64,000 bases of DNA, taken from positions 116,139,593 to 116,203,592 of the forward strand of contig OX638130.1 of NCBI GenBank assembly GCA_951804985.1, in the 5' to 3' direction. How positions within the stretch are numbered: position 1 is the stretch's first letter; each line of letters opens with the position of its first letter. Under the pieces are notes generated by a model. It worked only from the letters and a program-made list of their open reading frames with translations. It did not search any database and was not told where the DNA came from. The stretch comes from Dryomyza anilis. Its lineage: Eukaryota; Arthropoda; Insecta; Diptera; Dryomyzidae. Of the stretch, positions 23,765 through 35,685 are shown piece by piece. The position numbers and the translations under genes are program-made.

Positions 23765-25337
23765 CAGAAACATATATAAAAACAAATACATAGTTTAAAG
23801 ATAAATAAAACGTTAAATCCATCTCATTAGTAAAAACAGCAAACAAATTTGTTAAATTAACAAAATGTTTGTTAATATAAAAAATAATTTTTTTACCTTA
23901 AGAATAAGTTTGCTAAATGAAAAAAATTTAGAGTTTACAATTTAATTTAATTAACTAATAACATTTTTTCACTGTGCATTTTTCTTATACTTATATTAAT
24001 TAAAACAACAAACTTTTTTGCAAAATTAACAAAAAATGTAATGGCAAAAATATAAAAATTGGTGGCATCTAACTGCTTGCCATATTGGTTCCCATTTTCT
24101 ATAGCTTACCTTTATTTTGTTATAAAAGTCATTTAAAATTCATTATTTGGCAAAGTTACTAAGTTTTTACAATTTACGTTAATAAAAACAACAAACGTTT
24201 TTGTTAAAAGTACAAAAAATGTTTATTCGCATCAAAAATTAACGCAAATTGTATAAATACTCTTCAGTGGTATATTTTACATTCAGTTAAATGACATTTG
24301 AACAAAACTATGTATTTTTATAACCAAATAACTCCTTTAAAATAACAAATGATATACTAAATTTGCAAATTATTTGATAAATTGTTTTGGTGTTTCTGCA
24401 AATATGTAAAATCGACACAAAGTTAAATTTAACTGAGTTTTTTTGATTTAATTACATATAAAACACATATTTTTAATTATAATAATTTAACATTTGTTAA
24501 ACTAATATTCATTCATACAGCAAATGTGTTTGCTAAAGTTACAAATTGGTCTTTAAGTTCTGTCAAAATATAAAAGAAACATAAAAAGTGCTGTATAATT
24601 CGCATGAGTTTCTTGGAAAGTAATTGAATATTATTATTTTTTGTATTAAAATTAATAAATGTAAGAAAATATATTGCCGTCACCAATAAGATTAAAAATG
24701 GATAAATAAAATCGAATATTTTTGAGCAGTGTAATCTTTGTTGAATGCGTGTTTCATATAACTGTGGTTCCTGATCATACTATTGTGTGCCTTCTTCACG
24801 ATAGCCAACTCAATTCTAAAATACAAATGTTATCAGTCAACCATAGCTTTGAGCTCTTCAACATTCACCAACACACAACAATTGCAACAACCATGGCAAT
24901 ATTTAATACCAACTACATTGGCAGTAACATCAGCAGCAGCAACAACAAAATTCTAACAGTAGCAACAATAACACAAAACAGAGATTTACTGGACTTGGCT
25001 GCCACTTGTCTCGTCGCTCAAGTGTTAAAGCAAATATTTTAACAAACACGTCGAACCTCGAGTGCCTCGTCATCAACATAATCATCATTGTCATCAACAT
25101 CATCATCATCAAGCATCGGTGACTGGACCAACATCAACAAATTGTGGTCACTGCGAATTGGCGACAGTTGAGGGGCCTTCAACGATGTCAACCGCAGACG
25201 AGATCCTACACAAATGTTATTCTATGTTTACAACATTGTAATATATATAAGTTAAACTAATTAATATGAAATTATTAAAAGAAACGAAAATTATAAATAA
25301 TGTGTTAATTGTGTTAAAAAATATTAAAAACTTTCAG
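21906..25337. other. Unique non-coding sequence with microsatellite and weak ~170-bp repeats
   Basis: A (CATA)n microsatellite runs from about 23,690 to 23,762. AACAACAAAC...TTTGTTAAA...ACAAAAAATGT-type blocks recur near 23,835, 24,003, 24,183 and 24,518 and suggest a degenerate ~170-180-bp repeat. A GC-richer island lies at 22,200-22,520. Short open frames, including 106 codons at 24,722-25,042, have no recognised domain. Confidence 0.45.
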
Positions 25338-25811
25338 AGAAAATTGAATTTATAGTGAAAATTTGAATTTTTAATGAAAAATTTAATTTATAGAGAAAAT
25401 TAAATTTTTAGTGAAAAATTTAATATGTAGTGAAAAATTTAATTTTTTGGTGAAGAATTTAATTTTTAGTTAAAAATTAATTTTTTTTAGTAAAAAATTG
25501 AATTTTTTATTGAAAAATTTTGTTTTTACTGAAAAATTGAATTTTTAGTGAAAAATTGAGTTTTTAGTAAAAAGTGAATATTCGGTGAAAAATTGAATTT
25601 TTTAGTGAAAAATTGAATTTTTAGTGAAAAATTGAATTTTTTTAGTGAAAAATTGAATTTTTTTTAGTGAAAAATTGATTTTTTTAGTGAAAAATTGATT
25701 TTTTTTAGTGAAAAATTTAATTTTTAGTGAAAAATTTAATGTGTAGTGAAAAATTTAATTTTTTGGTGAAGAATATAATTTTTAGTAAAAAATTGAATTT
25801 TTAGTGAAAAA
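25338..25811 (-). repeat. 19-bp minisatellite array 3 (AGTG orientation)
   Basis: Plus-strand units read TTTTTAGTGAAAAATTGAA with variable T-tract length. The array stops at the 5'-truncated end of LINE copy 2: the last array bases GTGAAAAATT run straight into CCGAAAAAGG of the element. Confidence 0.93.
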
Positions 25812-27212
25812 TTCCGAAAAAGGGCGAGGCTACGAACCCTGCCAATTACCGAGCCATTGCAATATGCTCTGCGCTCTCCAAGGTAACTATCTAGAGCGAA
25901 ACGGATTACTTAGTGACCGACAATATGGTTTCCGTAGGACCAGATCCACAGGTAACTTTATGGCGGTCCTCTCCGAAAAGTGGAATAATTGTATTCACCT
26001 TTTCGGGGAAAGTAAGGTGTTCAAGACTTTTGATCGAGTGTGGCATAAAGCCCTCGTTTCAAAACTAATTGTATATGGTGTTGGTGTATCTTTTACTCGA
26101 TGGATATCGAGTTTTCTCCAGGGTCGTTCAATACGAGTTGCGATGGATGGTGTGTTCTCCGAACAACATTCCATCAATTCTGGAGTTCCGCAGGGTTCCG
26201 TCCTATCCCCGTCGCTATTTCTGGTATTTATCAATGACCTTCTGTCATTGACCCAGAACCCAATTCATGCCTTTGCAGATGACAGTAACATTTGTCATTC
26301 ATATTCGTTCAACAAGCGCCCAAACTCTTTGGAGATTGAGAGTAAATGACGCACTATGAATGACACGCTCAATAATGACCTTAAATCAATCTCCGAGTGG
26401 GGTCTTGCAAATAGAGTTGATTTTAATGCAAGCAAGACCCAATGTTGTCTGTTATCTCACAAAAGAATGGATTCACCGCTCCCTCCCCTCAATATGGGTG
26501 CTGTGGATATTGCGCAGTCAGCTTCTCTTGACGTTCTGGGTACAGCAATTCAATGTGACCTCCGTTGGAATGACCACATATTTGATGTGTCGAAAGAAGC
26601 GGCCAAGTGCCTCGGTTTTCTGAAACGATGTAAGACATACTTCACTCCAGCTGACTTGCGCACTGTCTACACCACCTTTATTCGGCCTAAGATGGAATAC
26701 AATTCGCACATATGGGCAGGGGCTTCAAAATCTTCTTTGGAGTTCCTGGATCGAATCCAACAGCGTGCAATATATTTAATAGGGGATGAAAATATTTCAT
26801 CCTCTATTGGTTCTCTTGAGCACCGAAGGACCGTAGGGTGTGTAAGCCTGTTCTATAGGTATTACAATGGTAAGTGTTCGAGGGAAATACATGGCCTGAT
26901 TCCACCAGGTCGTGTGTTTTCTCGTTCTACTCGGGCATCAAAGAAGCTACCCCTTCGTAGTCCACTCGGTTCTCAACAGAACCACGCATTATAGAGAGAA
27001 ATTCGTTCTTCAGCCGCACGATACGTTTGTGGAACAATCTCCCCGCGTCTGTTTTTCCCGACATTTTTAATATTGGCAAATTCAAAACAAATATTCACCG
27101 ACACTACCTCAACTTTCCTCCCTTCCTCTAACCCTTTCCTACGATCAACACTGTGCTTTGCATAAATAGGGGGCATCCCCTGAGTGTGGGTTAATCTGTA
27201 AAAAAAAAAAAA
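25812..27212 (+). mobile_element. LINE copy 2, 5'-truncated and inactive
   Basis: Same family as copy 1 but on the plus strand, starting inside the RT domain at the sequence coding PKKGEA. It ends with the shared AGGGG/CCCCT hairpin (27,168-27,181) and a 13-base poly(A) ending at 27,212. The 5' flank AAAAATT may be repeated at the end of the tail, giving a possible 7-bp target duplication that merges with the poly(A). Confidence 0.88.
25814..27130 (+). pseudogene. Inactivated LINE reverse transcriptase
   Basis: Translation aligns closely with copy 1 over the RT core, including SGVPQGS and FADD. It carries several lesions. About 31 nt are missing near 25,884, which breaks the frame. A 15-nt deletion near 26,011-26,030 removes the LDI part of motif A and with it the catalytic Asp. 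A TGA at 26,347-26,349 replaces an Arg codon of copy 1. A small deletion near 26,940 shifts the frame before the C-terminus. NYRPI is changed to NYRAI. The product cannot be a working polymerase. Confidence 0.88.
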
Positions 27213-27312
27213 TTAGTAACAAAAATATAAATAATTATCTTATATAGTACTTTGATGTTTTAATTCTCATAACTTTTTTGGAGTTGAGAAATGAAAAAAC
27301 TAAGTATACAGT

Positions 27313-28026
27313 TATTATACCCTACACTAAGAGTGAAAGGGTATATTCAGTTTGGTACGCCGTTTGTAACACCCAGAAGGAAGCATCTCCGGTATGGAAA
27401 AGTATATATATTCTTGATCAGGATGACCTCCTGAGTCGATTTAGCTCCGTCTGTCCGTCTGTCTCTCTGTCTGTCTGTTGAAATCCCTACTACTTTTAAA
27501 ATTGAAGAGCTAGATAAATGAAACTTATAACTTATATTACTAATATACCTGCTGTATGTGCGAAAAAATTGGCGAGATCGGTCCATTGTGACCTATGATC
27601 CGACCACTTATGTTCAAATACCTCATATAAAATGTACATATAAAGATCTATTTTTATGTATACGTGCTTAGGTAAACTTTTTTGGTCAAATATATATTGA
27701 CATCATGCTCAAATACATGATAATAATGTTTTCCGGCGAAAAGACTTGTGGTTCACAAAAAAAAAAATCGAAATTCGGTACACCTACCCATTTGTAAATA
27801 TGGGTATCAAATGAATGGAAATTCCTCAGCGATTGAATGTTTGTAGTTATTTTCAGGATTCGTATACCCTGGTGACCTATATATCACTTTGAATGGTAAC
27901 CACACATATGTGTAGGGTATTTATAGTCGGCTTAGACCGACTATAATTTTGATAATCCTAACTATCATAATTACACCTACTTTAAAATTTCCCATGTGAT
28001 CTAACCTTCCCAACTGGTTTTTTTAT
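27313..28026 (-). mobile_element. mini-me/DINE-like dispersed element, copy B
   Basis: This is the inverse of copy A. From left to right it has TATACCCTACACTAAG, TATATATATTCTTGATCAGG, a (GTCY)n run (27,451-27,480), GTGTAGGGTAT, an AGTCGG/CCGACT pair and finally GATCTAACCTTCCCAACTGG. The last string matches the reverse complement of copy A's left end. The interior differs in sequence from copy A, so they are different subfamilies. Confidence 0.6.
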
Positions 28027-28376
28027 TTTTAGGTCACTATCTATCCACAGATTTACATCAAAATCGGAAGACATCGTGCTAAGATTAATATTTCTGACGT
28101 GGAATGACCCAGATATCATTTATATACTAATTTCTTAAATTACAAAAAACATTTACCTTAAAACTCTGTCGAAACAAAATCCCATTTGAAAGTTAATTAA
28201 ATTTCTACATATTATGTAATTTTCAAGACCGATATTATTATTAATAATATTTATATTTTACAAACAAAATATTTATCTTGTGCAAATAAAATATTTTAAA
28301 TTCAAATATAACGTATTATAGCGACTCTGCGTGTAATTGCTTAATAACGCATCTCTCTTTCTCTCTTCTATTGCAG
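28027..28376 (+). other. Possible intron end with 3' splice site
   Basis: This is unique AT-rich DNA. At its right end, TGCTTAATAAC (branch-point-like, 28,338-28,348) precedes a CTCTCTTTCTCTCTTCTATT tract and TTGCAG (28,371-28,376). Together these make a good insect 3' splice site on the plus strand. Confidence 0.4.
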
Positions 28377-29401
28377 GCAGTATTAATTGCAAGAACAACG
28401 CACTTTAGTCTCTCAGTAAGATCAACAACAACAACAATGCATGCAGCATCCCGCAGTCATTAAGAAGAAGCATGCAATGCATTTATTTTCAATTTCTTCT
28501 TTGAGCATCACGTGTTTTTGTGTTTTTTTTTTCATTGCTTTGCACATTCGCTAATTAGTTGATCGGGAGCACGCGTCGTGAGTGGATCACCTGTTAGTCA
28601 ATAAGTATGTCGGTCGGTCGGTCGGTCTATCGTTGGAAGGTGCGTTGTGGTAATTGTCGCGAGTGCAAGACAAACAACTCGGTGCAAGTGCAAACAAGTG
28701 CGAAAGTGTATCAAATGAAAGAAAATTGTGTTTTTTGTAGAAATTGAAAGCACTTCTTTATCTTAATATCATATTAAGAAAATGTGCAAATTAAATCAGT
28801 TATTAATATATAATAGAATCGTGTCGGTTAATCAGTGGCAGCGTATCATAAAAAATATTGCGGGTATCGTTTAAATTTCGTTTGTCGATTTAGTTTACCG
28901 GTTCAGAAGAATAGAATGAATAGTGCATAATTGTAAAACATAAAATTAAAAAATTATAAGAAAAATAAATTAAAATGTGTTCAAAAATAATTGTGAGAAA
29001 AATAAATAGGTGTATCAAATTGCTTTTAAAAATAAATAATTATTAAAAGTTTTAAAAATAATTAAAATCGAAATCAAGTAAAAAAATATCAAATTAAAAA
29101 AAAATAATTGTCGAAATATAATAAAGTGTAAAGTTAATAATGTGTAAAGTTGATAATGAAAACAGTGTATAATTGAAATCATAAAAGTAAAAATATAATT
29201 GAAAATAAATGCCAAAATGCGTAAATATATAAAATGACAGCCCCATTAGAGCCAAAAAAGTGTTCAAATATATTAAGTGCTCAAAAAATATATAAATATT
29301 GTGTTTAAAACCAAAAAGTGTTAACAATATGATGCAAAATAATATTGTCATGAAAGATAATGCACATCCAATTGGAAGGAAATGGCTGAGCTATTTATAA
29401 G
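28377..29401 (+). other. Candidate 5'-UTR exon with short coding start
   Basis: The segment is bounded by a strong acceptor (TTGCAG at 28,371-28,376) and a consensus donor: AAG|GTAAGT, with the intron starting at 29,402. It has features of a fly 5' UTR: AAGTGCAAACAAGTGCGAAAGTG-type A/G-rich text at about 28,680-28,710 and many short upstream frames, including 23 codons from 29,329 to a TAA at 29,398-29,400. The ATG at 29,382 sits in a favourable context (AAATGG) and would give six codons, MAELFI, before the splice junction. It could also be a first exon with a start site near 28,570-28,620, where a (GGTC)n tract lies. No downstream coding exon can be linked to it here, so it remains a prediction. 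Confidence 0.35.
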
Positions 29402-29956
29402 GTAAGTTTGTGTTTTTAAAAGATTATATTTTATAACAAATTTATTACATGTATACTTTGAAAAATTATTATGCCCATTTAAAAGTTTTGATAATGCAAA
29501 TATATCACTCGAACTTAGACATAGTGCTGTGAATCCATAAGCAAGACTGTGAGATTCAAATGTCAAAAATAAATAACCCTACCACAATCAACCCCAACCC
29601 CCTAAAAATAAAAAAAAAACATTTAAAACAAAACCCTTTTCTCCCATAAATGATTTATAAAAAAAATAACAAGAGGTATGCCACGGCCTTTTACATGAAT
29701 GTGGTCATGCAACAAAAAAAAAATATGCCAAAAAAAATCAAAATTTTACTCCCACGATCATACAAAAATAAAATAAAATCTATGTTGACGCCTGGCAACA
29801 TCTTCTTAGTCCGTCCGGCGTCCGTCCAGCAGGGGTTAGACAATTTATTGGTCCGAATGGTGGGCTGATGATTTCAAACATCTTTCTGAGCGCAAGTAAG
29901 AGCAAGTGGACGTTCTACGGCCGGTTTGGATGGGGTTAGATCTATTACACAATTTG
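29402..29956. other. Unique sequence downstream of the candidate donor
   Basis: It starts with GTAAGT. It contains A-rich runs (29,600-29,720) and a GC-richer stretch at 29,780-29,940 with no recognised feature. Confidence 0.4.
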
Positions 29957-30182
29957 CACGGAGAAAAAAAATACTATATTTAAGTATGAAAATACTTAGA
30001 ATAGCACCATCCCAAATTGGACTTATATTAGGTCTGCACAGACTTAAGTTAAGTCCGCACAGACTTATATTAAGTCCGTACGTACTTCCGTAGTCTGTGC
30101 GGACTTAATATAAGTCCAATTTGTGATGGTGCTATTCTAAGTCTTTTTGATACTTAAATAGAGTATTTTGTTTTTTCTGTGT
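29957..30182. mobile_element. 226-bp hairpin MITE
   Basis: The ends are CACGGAGAAAA and, inverted, TTTTTTCTGTG. The two halves pair over almost their whole length: TATTTAAGTAT, ACTTAGAATAGCACCATC and AATTGGACTTATATTA all have inverse partners. The centre repeats AAGTCCGCACAGACTT-type words. It interrupts the left boundary of mini-me-like copy C. No coding capacity. Confidence 0.8.
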
Positions 30183-30965
30183 ACACTAATGTGAAAGGCT
30201 ATATTTAGTACATACGCCGTTTATGACACCCAGAAGAATCAGCATGACCTTAATGAAACCTTTTACGAAACCTTTTGCAAATTATACGAAACTTTTTGCG
30301 AATTTTGTAAGTTTCATTAAATTGCATCTAGTTTTTGAGATTTAGACAGTTTTTAAATTTTTCAAAAAATGGTGTATTATCTTAAAATCTAGAGCTAATT
30401 TGAAAAAACTGATGCCAATTTCATATATAATTTTGATTTCAAGGAGATACTATTGTAAAGATTAATTATAATTTGTAGACATTTTAAATATCACAATGAA
30501 TAAAGCGAATTAGTTTAATAATTATCATATTGTGTCTTTTATTTAATTTGAAAAAGGTGTAATATTTGAAAGATTAAAAATGGTTTCATTCAATTTGTAA
30601 AGAGTTTCATAAATATTCCAAAATGTTTCGATTCATTCGCAAATGGTTTCATTTATTTTGCAAAAAAGTTTCGCTTGATTTGCAAAAGGTTTCATTTAAT
30701 TGGTAAAAGGTTTCGCTTGATTTGCAAAAGGTTTCGTTCAATCGAAAAATACTATATGTGTGTCGGTCCGTCTGTTGAAATAACGATATAAAAAAACTAG
30801 AAAGGATTGATCAATGAAACTTCAAGTTCAGTTTATTTATATATCTACGCCGAAAATTGGCATGATCGGTAAATTGTGACCTTTGAAACGAGCACTTGTG
30901 TTCAAATACCTCATAAATAATTTTCAACTACATATTAATTTTACTTTATACGGCTTAAGTAAACT
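30183..30965 (-). mobile_element. mini-me-like remnant (copy C) containing a ~20-bp repeat
   Basis: The left part (GTGAAAGGCTATATTTAGTA, ACGCCGTTT, ACACCCAGAAG) and right part (GTCGGTCCGTCTGTTGAAAT, ATTGTGACCTTTGAAACGAG, GTTCAAATACCTCAT) follow the order of copy B at 27,327-27,630. Between them, 30,257-30,745 is occupied by AAACCTTTTGCAAATT / AATTTGCAAAAGGTTTCATT repeats. Those repeats read in one orientation on the left and the opposite on the right. Confidence 0.5.
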
Positions 30966-30984
30966 TAAGTAAATTTCAAATTGT

Positions 30985-33905
30985 CTCTAAAAATTCTATA
31001 TTTCACTAAAATTCAAATTTTCACCAAAAATTAAATTTTTCTCTAAAAATTCAATTTTTGTCTAAAAATTCAATTTTTCACTATAAATTCAATTTTTCTC
31101 TAAAAATTCAATTTTTCACAAAAAATTAAATTTTTCACTAAAAAATCAAATTTTCACAAAAAATTAAATTTTTAACTAAAAAATCAATTTTTCACTAAAA
31201 ATTCAATTTTTCACTAAAAATTAAATTTTTCACTAAAAATTCAATATTTCACTAAAAATTCAATATTTCACTAAAAATTAAATTTTTCACTAAAAATTAA
31301 ATTTTTCACTAAAAATTCAATTTTGCACTAAAAATTCAATTTTTCACTAAAAATTCAATTTTGCACTAAAAATTCAATTTTGCACTAAAAATCAAATTTT
31401 TCACTAAAAATTCAATTTTTCATTAAAAATTCAATTTTTCACTAAAAATTCAATTTTTCACTAAAAATTTAATTCTTCTTTCAAATTAATTTTTTCACTA
31501 AAAATTCAAGTTTTCACTAAAAATTCAATTTATCACTAAAAATTCAATTTTTCACTAAAAATTCAATTTTTCACTAAAAATTCAATTTTTCACTAAAAAT
31601 TCAATTTTTCACTAAAAATTCAATTTTTCACTAAAAATTCAATTTTTCACTAAAAATTCAATTTATCACTAAAAATTCAATTTATCACTAAAAATTCAAT
31701 TTTGCACTAAAAAATTCAAATTTTCACTAGAAATTCAAATTTTAACTAAAAACGCAGTTTTTCACTAAAAATTTAATTCTTCTTTCAAATTAATTTTTTT
31801 TACTAAAAATTCAATTTTTCACTAAAAATTCAATTTATCACTAAAAATTCAATTTATCACTAAAAATTCAATTTTTCACTAAAAATTCAATTTATCACTA
31901 AAAATTAAATTTTTCACTAAAAATTCTATTTTTCACTAAAATTTCAATTTTTCTCTAAAAATTCAATTTTTCTCTAAAAATTCAATTTTTCTCTAAAAAT
32001 TCAATTTTTCTCTAAAAATTCAATTTTTCACTAAAAATTCCGTTTTTCACTAAAAATTCAATTTTTCACTAAAAATTCAATTTTTCACTAAAAATTCAAT
32101 TTTTCACTAAAAATTCAATTTTTCACTATAAATTCAGTTTTTCACTAAAAAATTCAATTTTTCACTAAAAATTCTATTTTTCACTAAAAATTCTATTTTT
32201 CACTACAAATTAAATTTTTCACTAAAAAATTCAATTTTAAAATTTAATTTTTCAATAAAAATTCAATTTTTCATTAAAAATTCAATTTTGCACTAAAAAT
32301 CAAATTTTTCACTAAAAATTCAATTTTTCATTAAAAATTCAATTTTTCACTAAAAATTCAATTTTTCACTAAAAATTCAATTTTTCACTAAAAATTTAAT
32401 TCTTCTTTCAAATTAATTTTTTCACTAAAAATTCAATTTTTCACTAAAAATTCAATTTTTCACTAAAAATTCAATTTTTCACTAAAAATTCAATTTTTCA
32501 CTAAAAATTCAATATTTCACTAAAAATTCAATTTTTCACTAAAAATTCAATTTTTCACTAAAAATTCAATTTTTCACTAAAAATTCAATTTATCACTAAA
32601 AATTCAATTTATCACTAAAAATTCAATTTTGCACTAAAAAATTCAAATTTCACTAGAAATTCAAATTTTAACTAAAAACGCAGTTTTTCACTAAAAATTT
32701 AATTCTTCTTTCAAATTAATTTTTTTTACTAAAAATTCAATTTTTCACTAAAAATTCAATTTATCACTAAAAATTCAATTTATCACTAAAAATTCAATTT
32801 TTCACTAAAAATTCAATTTATCACTAAAAATTAAATTTTTCACTAAAAATTCAATTTTTCACTAAAAATTCAATTTTTCACTAAAAATTAAATTTTTAAC
32901 TAAAAATTCTATTTTTCACTAAAATTTCAATTTTTCTCTAAAAATTCAATTTTTCTCTAAAAATTCAATTTTTCTCTAAAAATTCAATTTTTCTCTAAAA
33001 ATTCAATTTTTCTCTAAAAATTCAATTTTTCTCTAAAAATTCTATTTTTCACTAAAAATTCCGTTTTTCACTAAAAATTCAATTTTTCACTAAAAATTCA
33101 ATTTTTCACTAAAAATTCAATTTTTCACTTAAAATTCAATTTTTAACTAAAAATTCAATTTTTAACTAAAAATTCTATTTTTCACTAAAAATTCAATTTT
33201 TCTCTAAAAATTCAATTTTTCTCTAAAAATTCAATTTTTATCTAAAAATTCAATTTTTCACTAAAAATTCAATTTTTCACTAAAAATTCATTTTTTCATT
33301 GAAAATTAAATTTTTCACTAAAAATTCAATTTGTCACAAAAAATTAAATTTTTCACTAAAAATTCAATTTTTCACTAAAAATTCAATTTTCACTACAAAT
33401 TCAATTTTGCACTAAAAATTTAATTTTTCTCTATAAATCCAATATATCACCAAAAATTCAATTTTTCACTAAAAATTCAGGTTTTTACTATAAATACAAT
33501 TTTTCACTAAAAATTAAATTTTTCATTAAAAATTAAATTTTTCACCAAAAATTAATTTTTTTACTAAAATTTCGATTTTCTCTAAAAATTCCGTTTTTCA
33601 CTAAAAAAAATTACATTTAAAAAAAAAATTCAATTTTTCTCCAAAAATTCAATTTTTCTCTAAAAATTCAATTTTTCTCTAAAAATTCAATTTTTCTCTA
33701 AAAATTCAATTTTTCATTAAAAATTCAATTTTTCATTACAAATTAAATTTTTCACTAAAAATTATAATTTTCACTAAAAATTCAATTTTTCACTACAAAG
33801 TAAATTTTTCACTTCAAATTTAAATTTTCACTACAAAGTAAATTTTTCACATCAAATTTAAATTTTCACTTAAAATTCAGTTTTTCACTAAAAATTTAAT
33901 ATTTT
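30985..33905 (+). repeat. 19-bp minisatellite array 4 (CACT orientation)
   Basis: This is the largest array, about 2.9 kb. Variants TCTCTAAAAATTCAATTT (31,945-32,030; 32,930-33,030) and TATCACTAAAAATTCAAT form local blocks. The unusual segment ACGCAGTTTTTC occurs at 31,752 and 32,678, and TTAATTCTTCTTTCAAATTA near 31,469 and 32,396. Both pairs are about 927 bp apart, so a ~0.93-kb block was duplicated in tandem. Confidence 0.95.
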
Positions 33906-35685
33906 ACTTTTCGTTTTTTTAAATTCGTCATAAGTACCGCAGCTTCATTTGACTATTTAACTGTCTGTCAATGTAATGTATCATCGGTCTGTGCCACATA
34001 AATGCTATTCGTAGTTAATACTTCAACTGTTTTGTAAAACATTTTTTTGAATTAGTTTGTTGAGTACATGCATGACACGCAAACACATGATAGGTACTAG
34101 TTACATGAATAATTCGTTTGTGAGTGTGTTTGAGAGTCGCACTTTGTGGACGCTTTGTGCACAAAGACACACTTAAATAGCTACAAATACATGGTAATGA
34201 TACACACACACATGTTTATATGTATAGAAAGATTTACTTACACTAACATAGATACAAAGGACTGTAATTAATTGGAACAGTTGATAAAATGAAGAAGAAG
34301 TATATTTGAATTATTCTGTGTATTCGGAAGCAAACTAAATAATTCTTCTTTTATTTAAAAAATATTAATATTTGTTTAATAAAGAATAAATTCTATTAAA
34401 ATATATGTATGAATTTTAATTGAAAAATGTAATTAAACAAAATTTCAACTTGTTTTTAAAACATTATACAACAAAAACTAATATAAAAATGCTTTTTTCA
34501 AAGTGTCTTTTTAATACCTTGTAATATTAAAAATATGGTATGTCAGAATTAGGTTCAATGTTGAAGTTGGTGGATGTACATTACTAAATCAAAAAGTAGT
34601 TATATTTAAACATTTCTAAAAGACCAAGTGTTTGCCATGGGAACAACTAAAACAAAAACAAAATTTTAAATAAACGTAGTAGTGTTAGTACGGACCAAGT
34701 ATAGTGTTGGCTAACAATGAAAAACTCTAAAAAATAATTATAAACGAGCGCATTGTACGTGAAATGAATATGAATAACAGCAAAGTGCACTTCAGCAGAA
34801 ACAACACTCGAAAAACAACAACAACAATTACAATAATCATAAAAACAAAAATAAAAAAAAAACAACTACGTACCACACATAACCCCCACACTAACCAATA
34901 AATACTCGGTCGGGTACAACATACCTACAAGGAGTCCTACATTATAATGTATTAATCCTGTAGAGGCCATATTTTTATTGTTATTACGTTGTTAGTTGTT
35001 TCTGCTGCTGCTACCACTACTACAGCTCGGTTGGCTCTGAATCTTGTCGTATTTTTGGTTTTTATTTTTTCCTTTTTTTGCTCCTGTACACCTCCAACAC
35101 ATGGTCCAGAACAAAACCAAGTGTTGGCAACATTTACCGCCCCACAGATAAATTACCGCATATGCACCACGCTGTGTCGAGTTTGTCCTGTGCTGCTACT
35201 ACTTTTTGCTTCAGTTCCTGTTCTTTTTTTTTTGTTCCTTTAACATGTTTTTGTTTTGCTACTACTTGGAGCTGCGCTGCTATTTCTGTCTCTAGTGCTT
35301 CTTGAGCGCGCGCGTCCTGCAAATGCGTAGAATATGGAAATAATTTCTCGTTTTAACTGTAGGTCCTGGTATGGCACGACACTGTATAGCTTGGTCTGGA
35401 AAATATGATGTTAAAAGAATGCGCAGTTACAGGACAATGTCCAGACGTTGCTGCTACTGCTGCCGTCGCTCTAACAGGACATTCGAACAGCAGGAACTTA
35501 TAATAAAACACAACTAATTGCCGTGATCCAGAGCAGAATATTATAATATATGGTTTTGTCTTCTACATTTAACCTAAACACATGTCGAAGTGGTGGGCTG
35601 ACTAAAGGCAGTTTAAAAATAAAGGCAGGTTCTCAATTTAGCGCACATCCGACATAGCAAATTTAATTAATGTACCAATAAACTT
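33906..35685. other. Unique non-coding sequence
   Basis: No gene or element is recognised. A GC-richer part at 34,900-35,520 has CTGCTGCTAC tracts and short overlapping frames on both strands without motifs. Confidence 0.5.
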
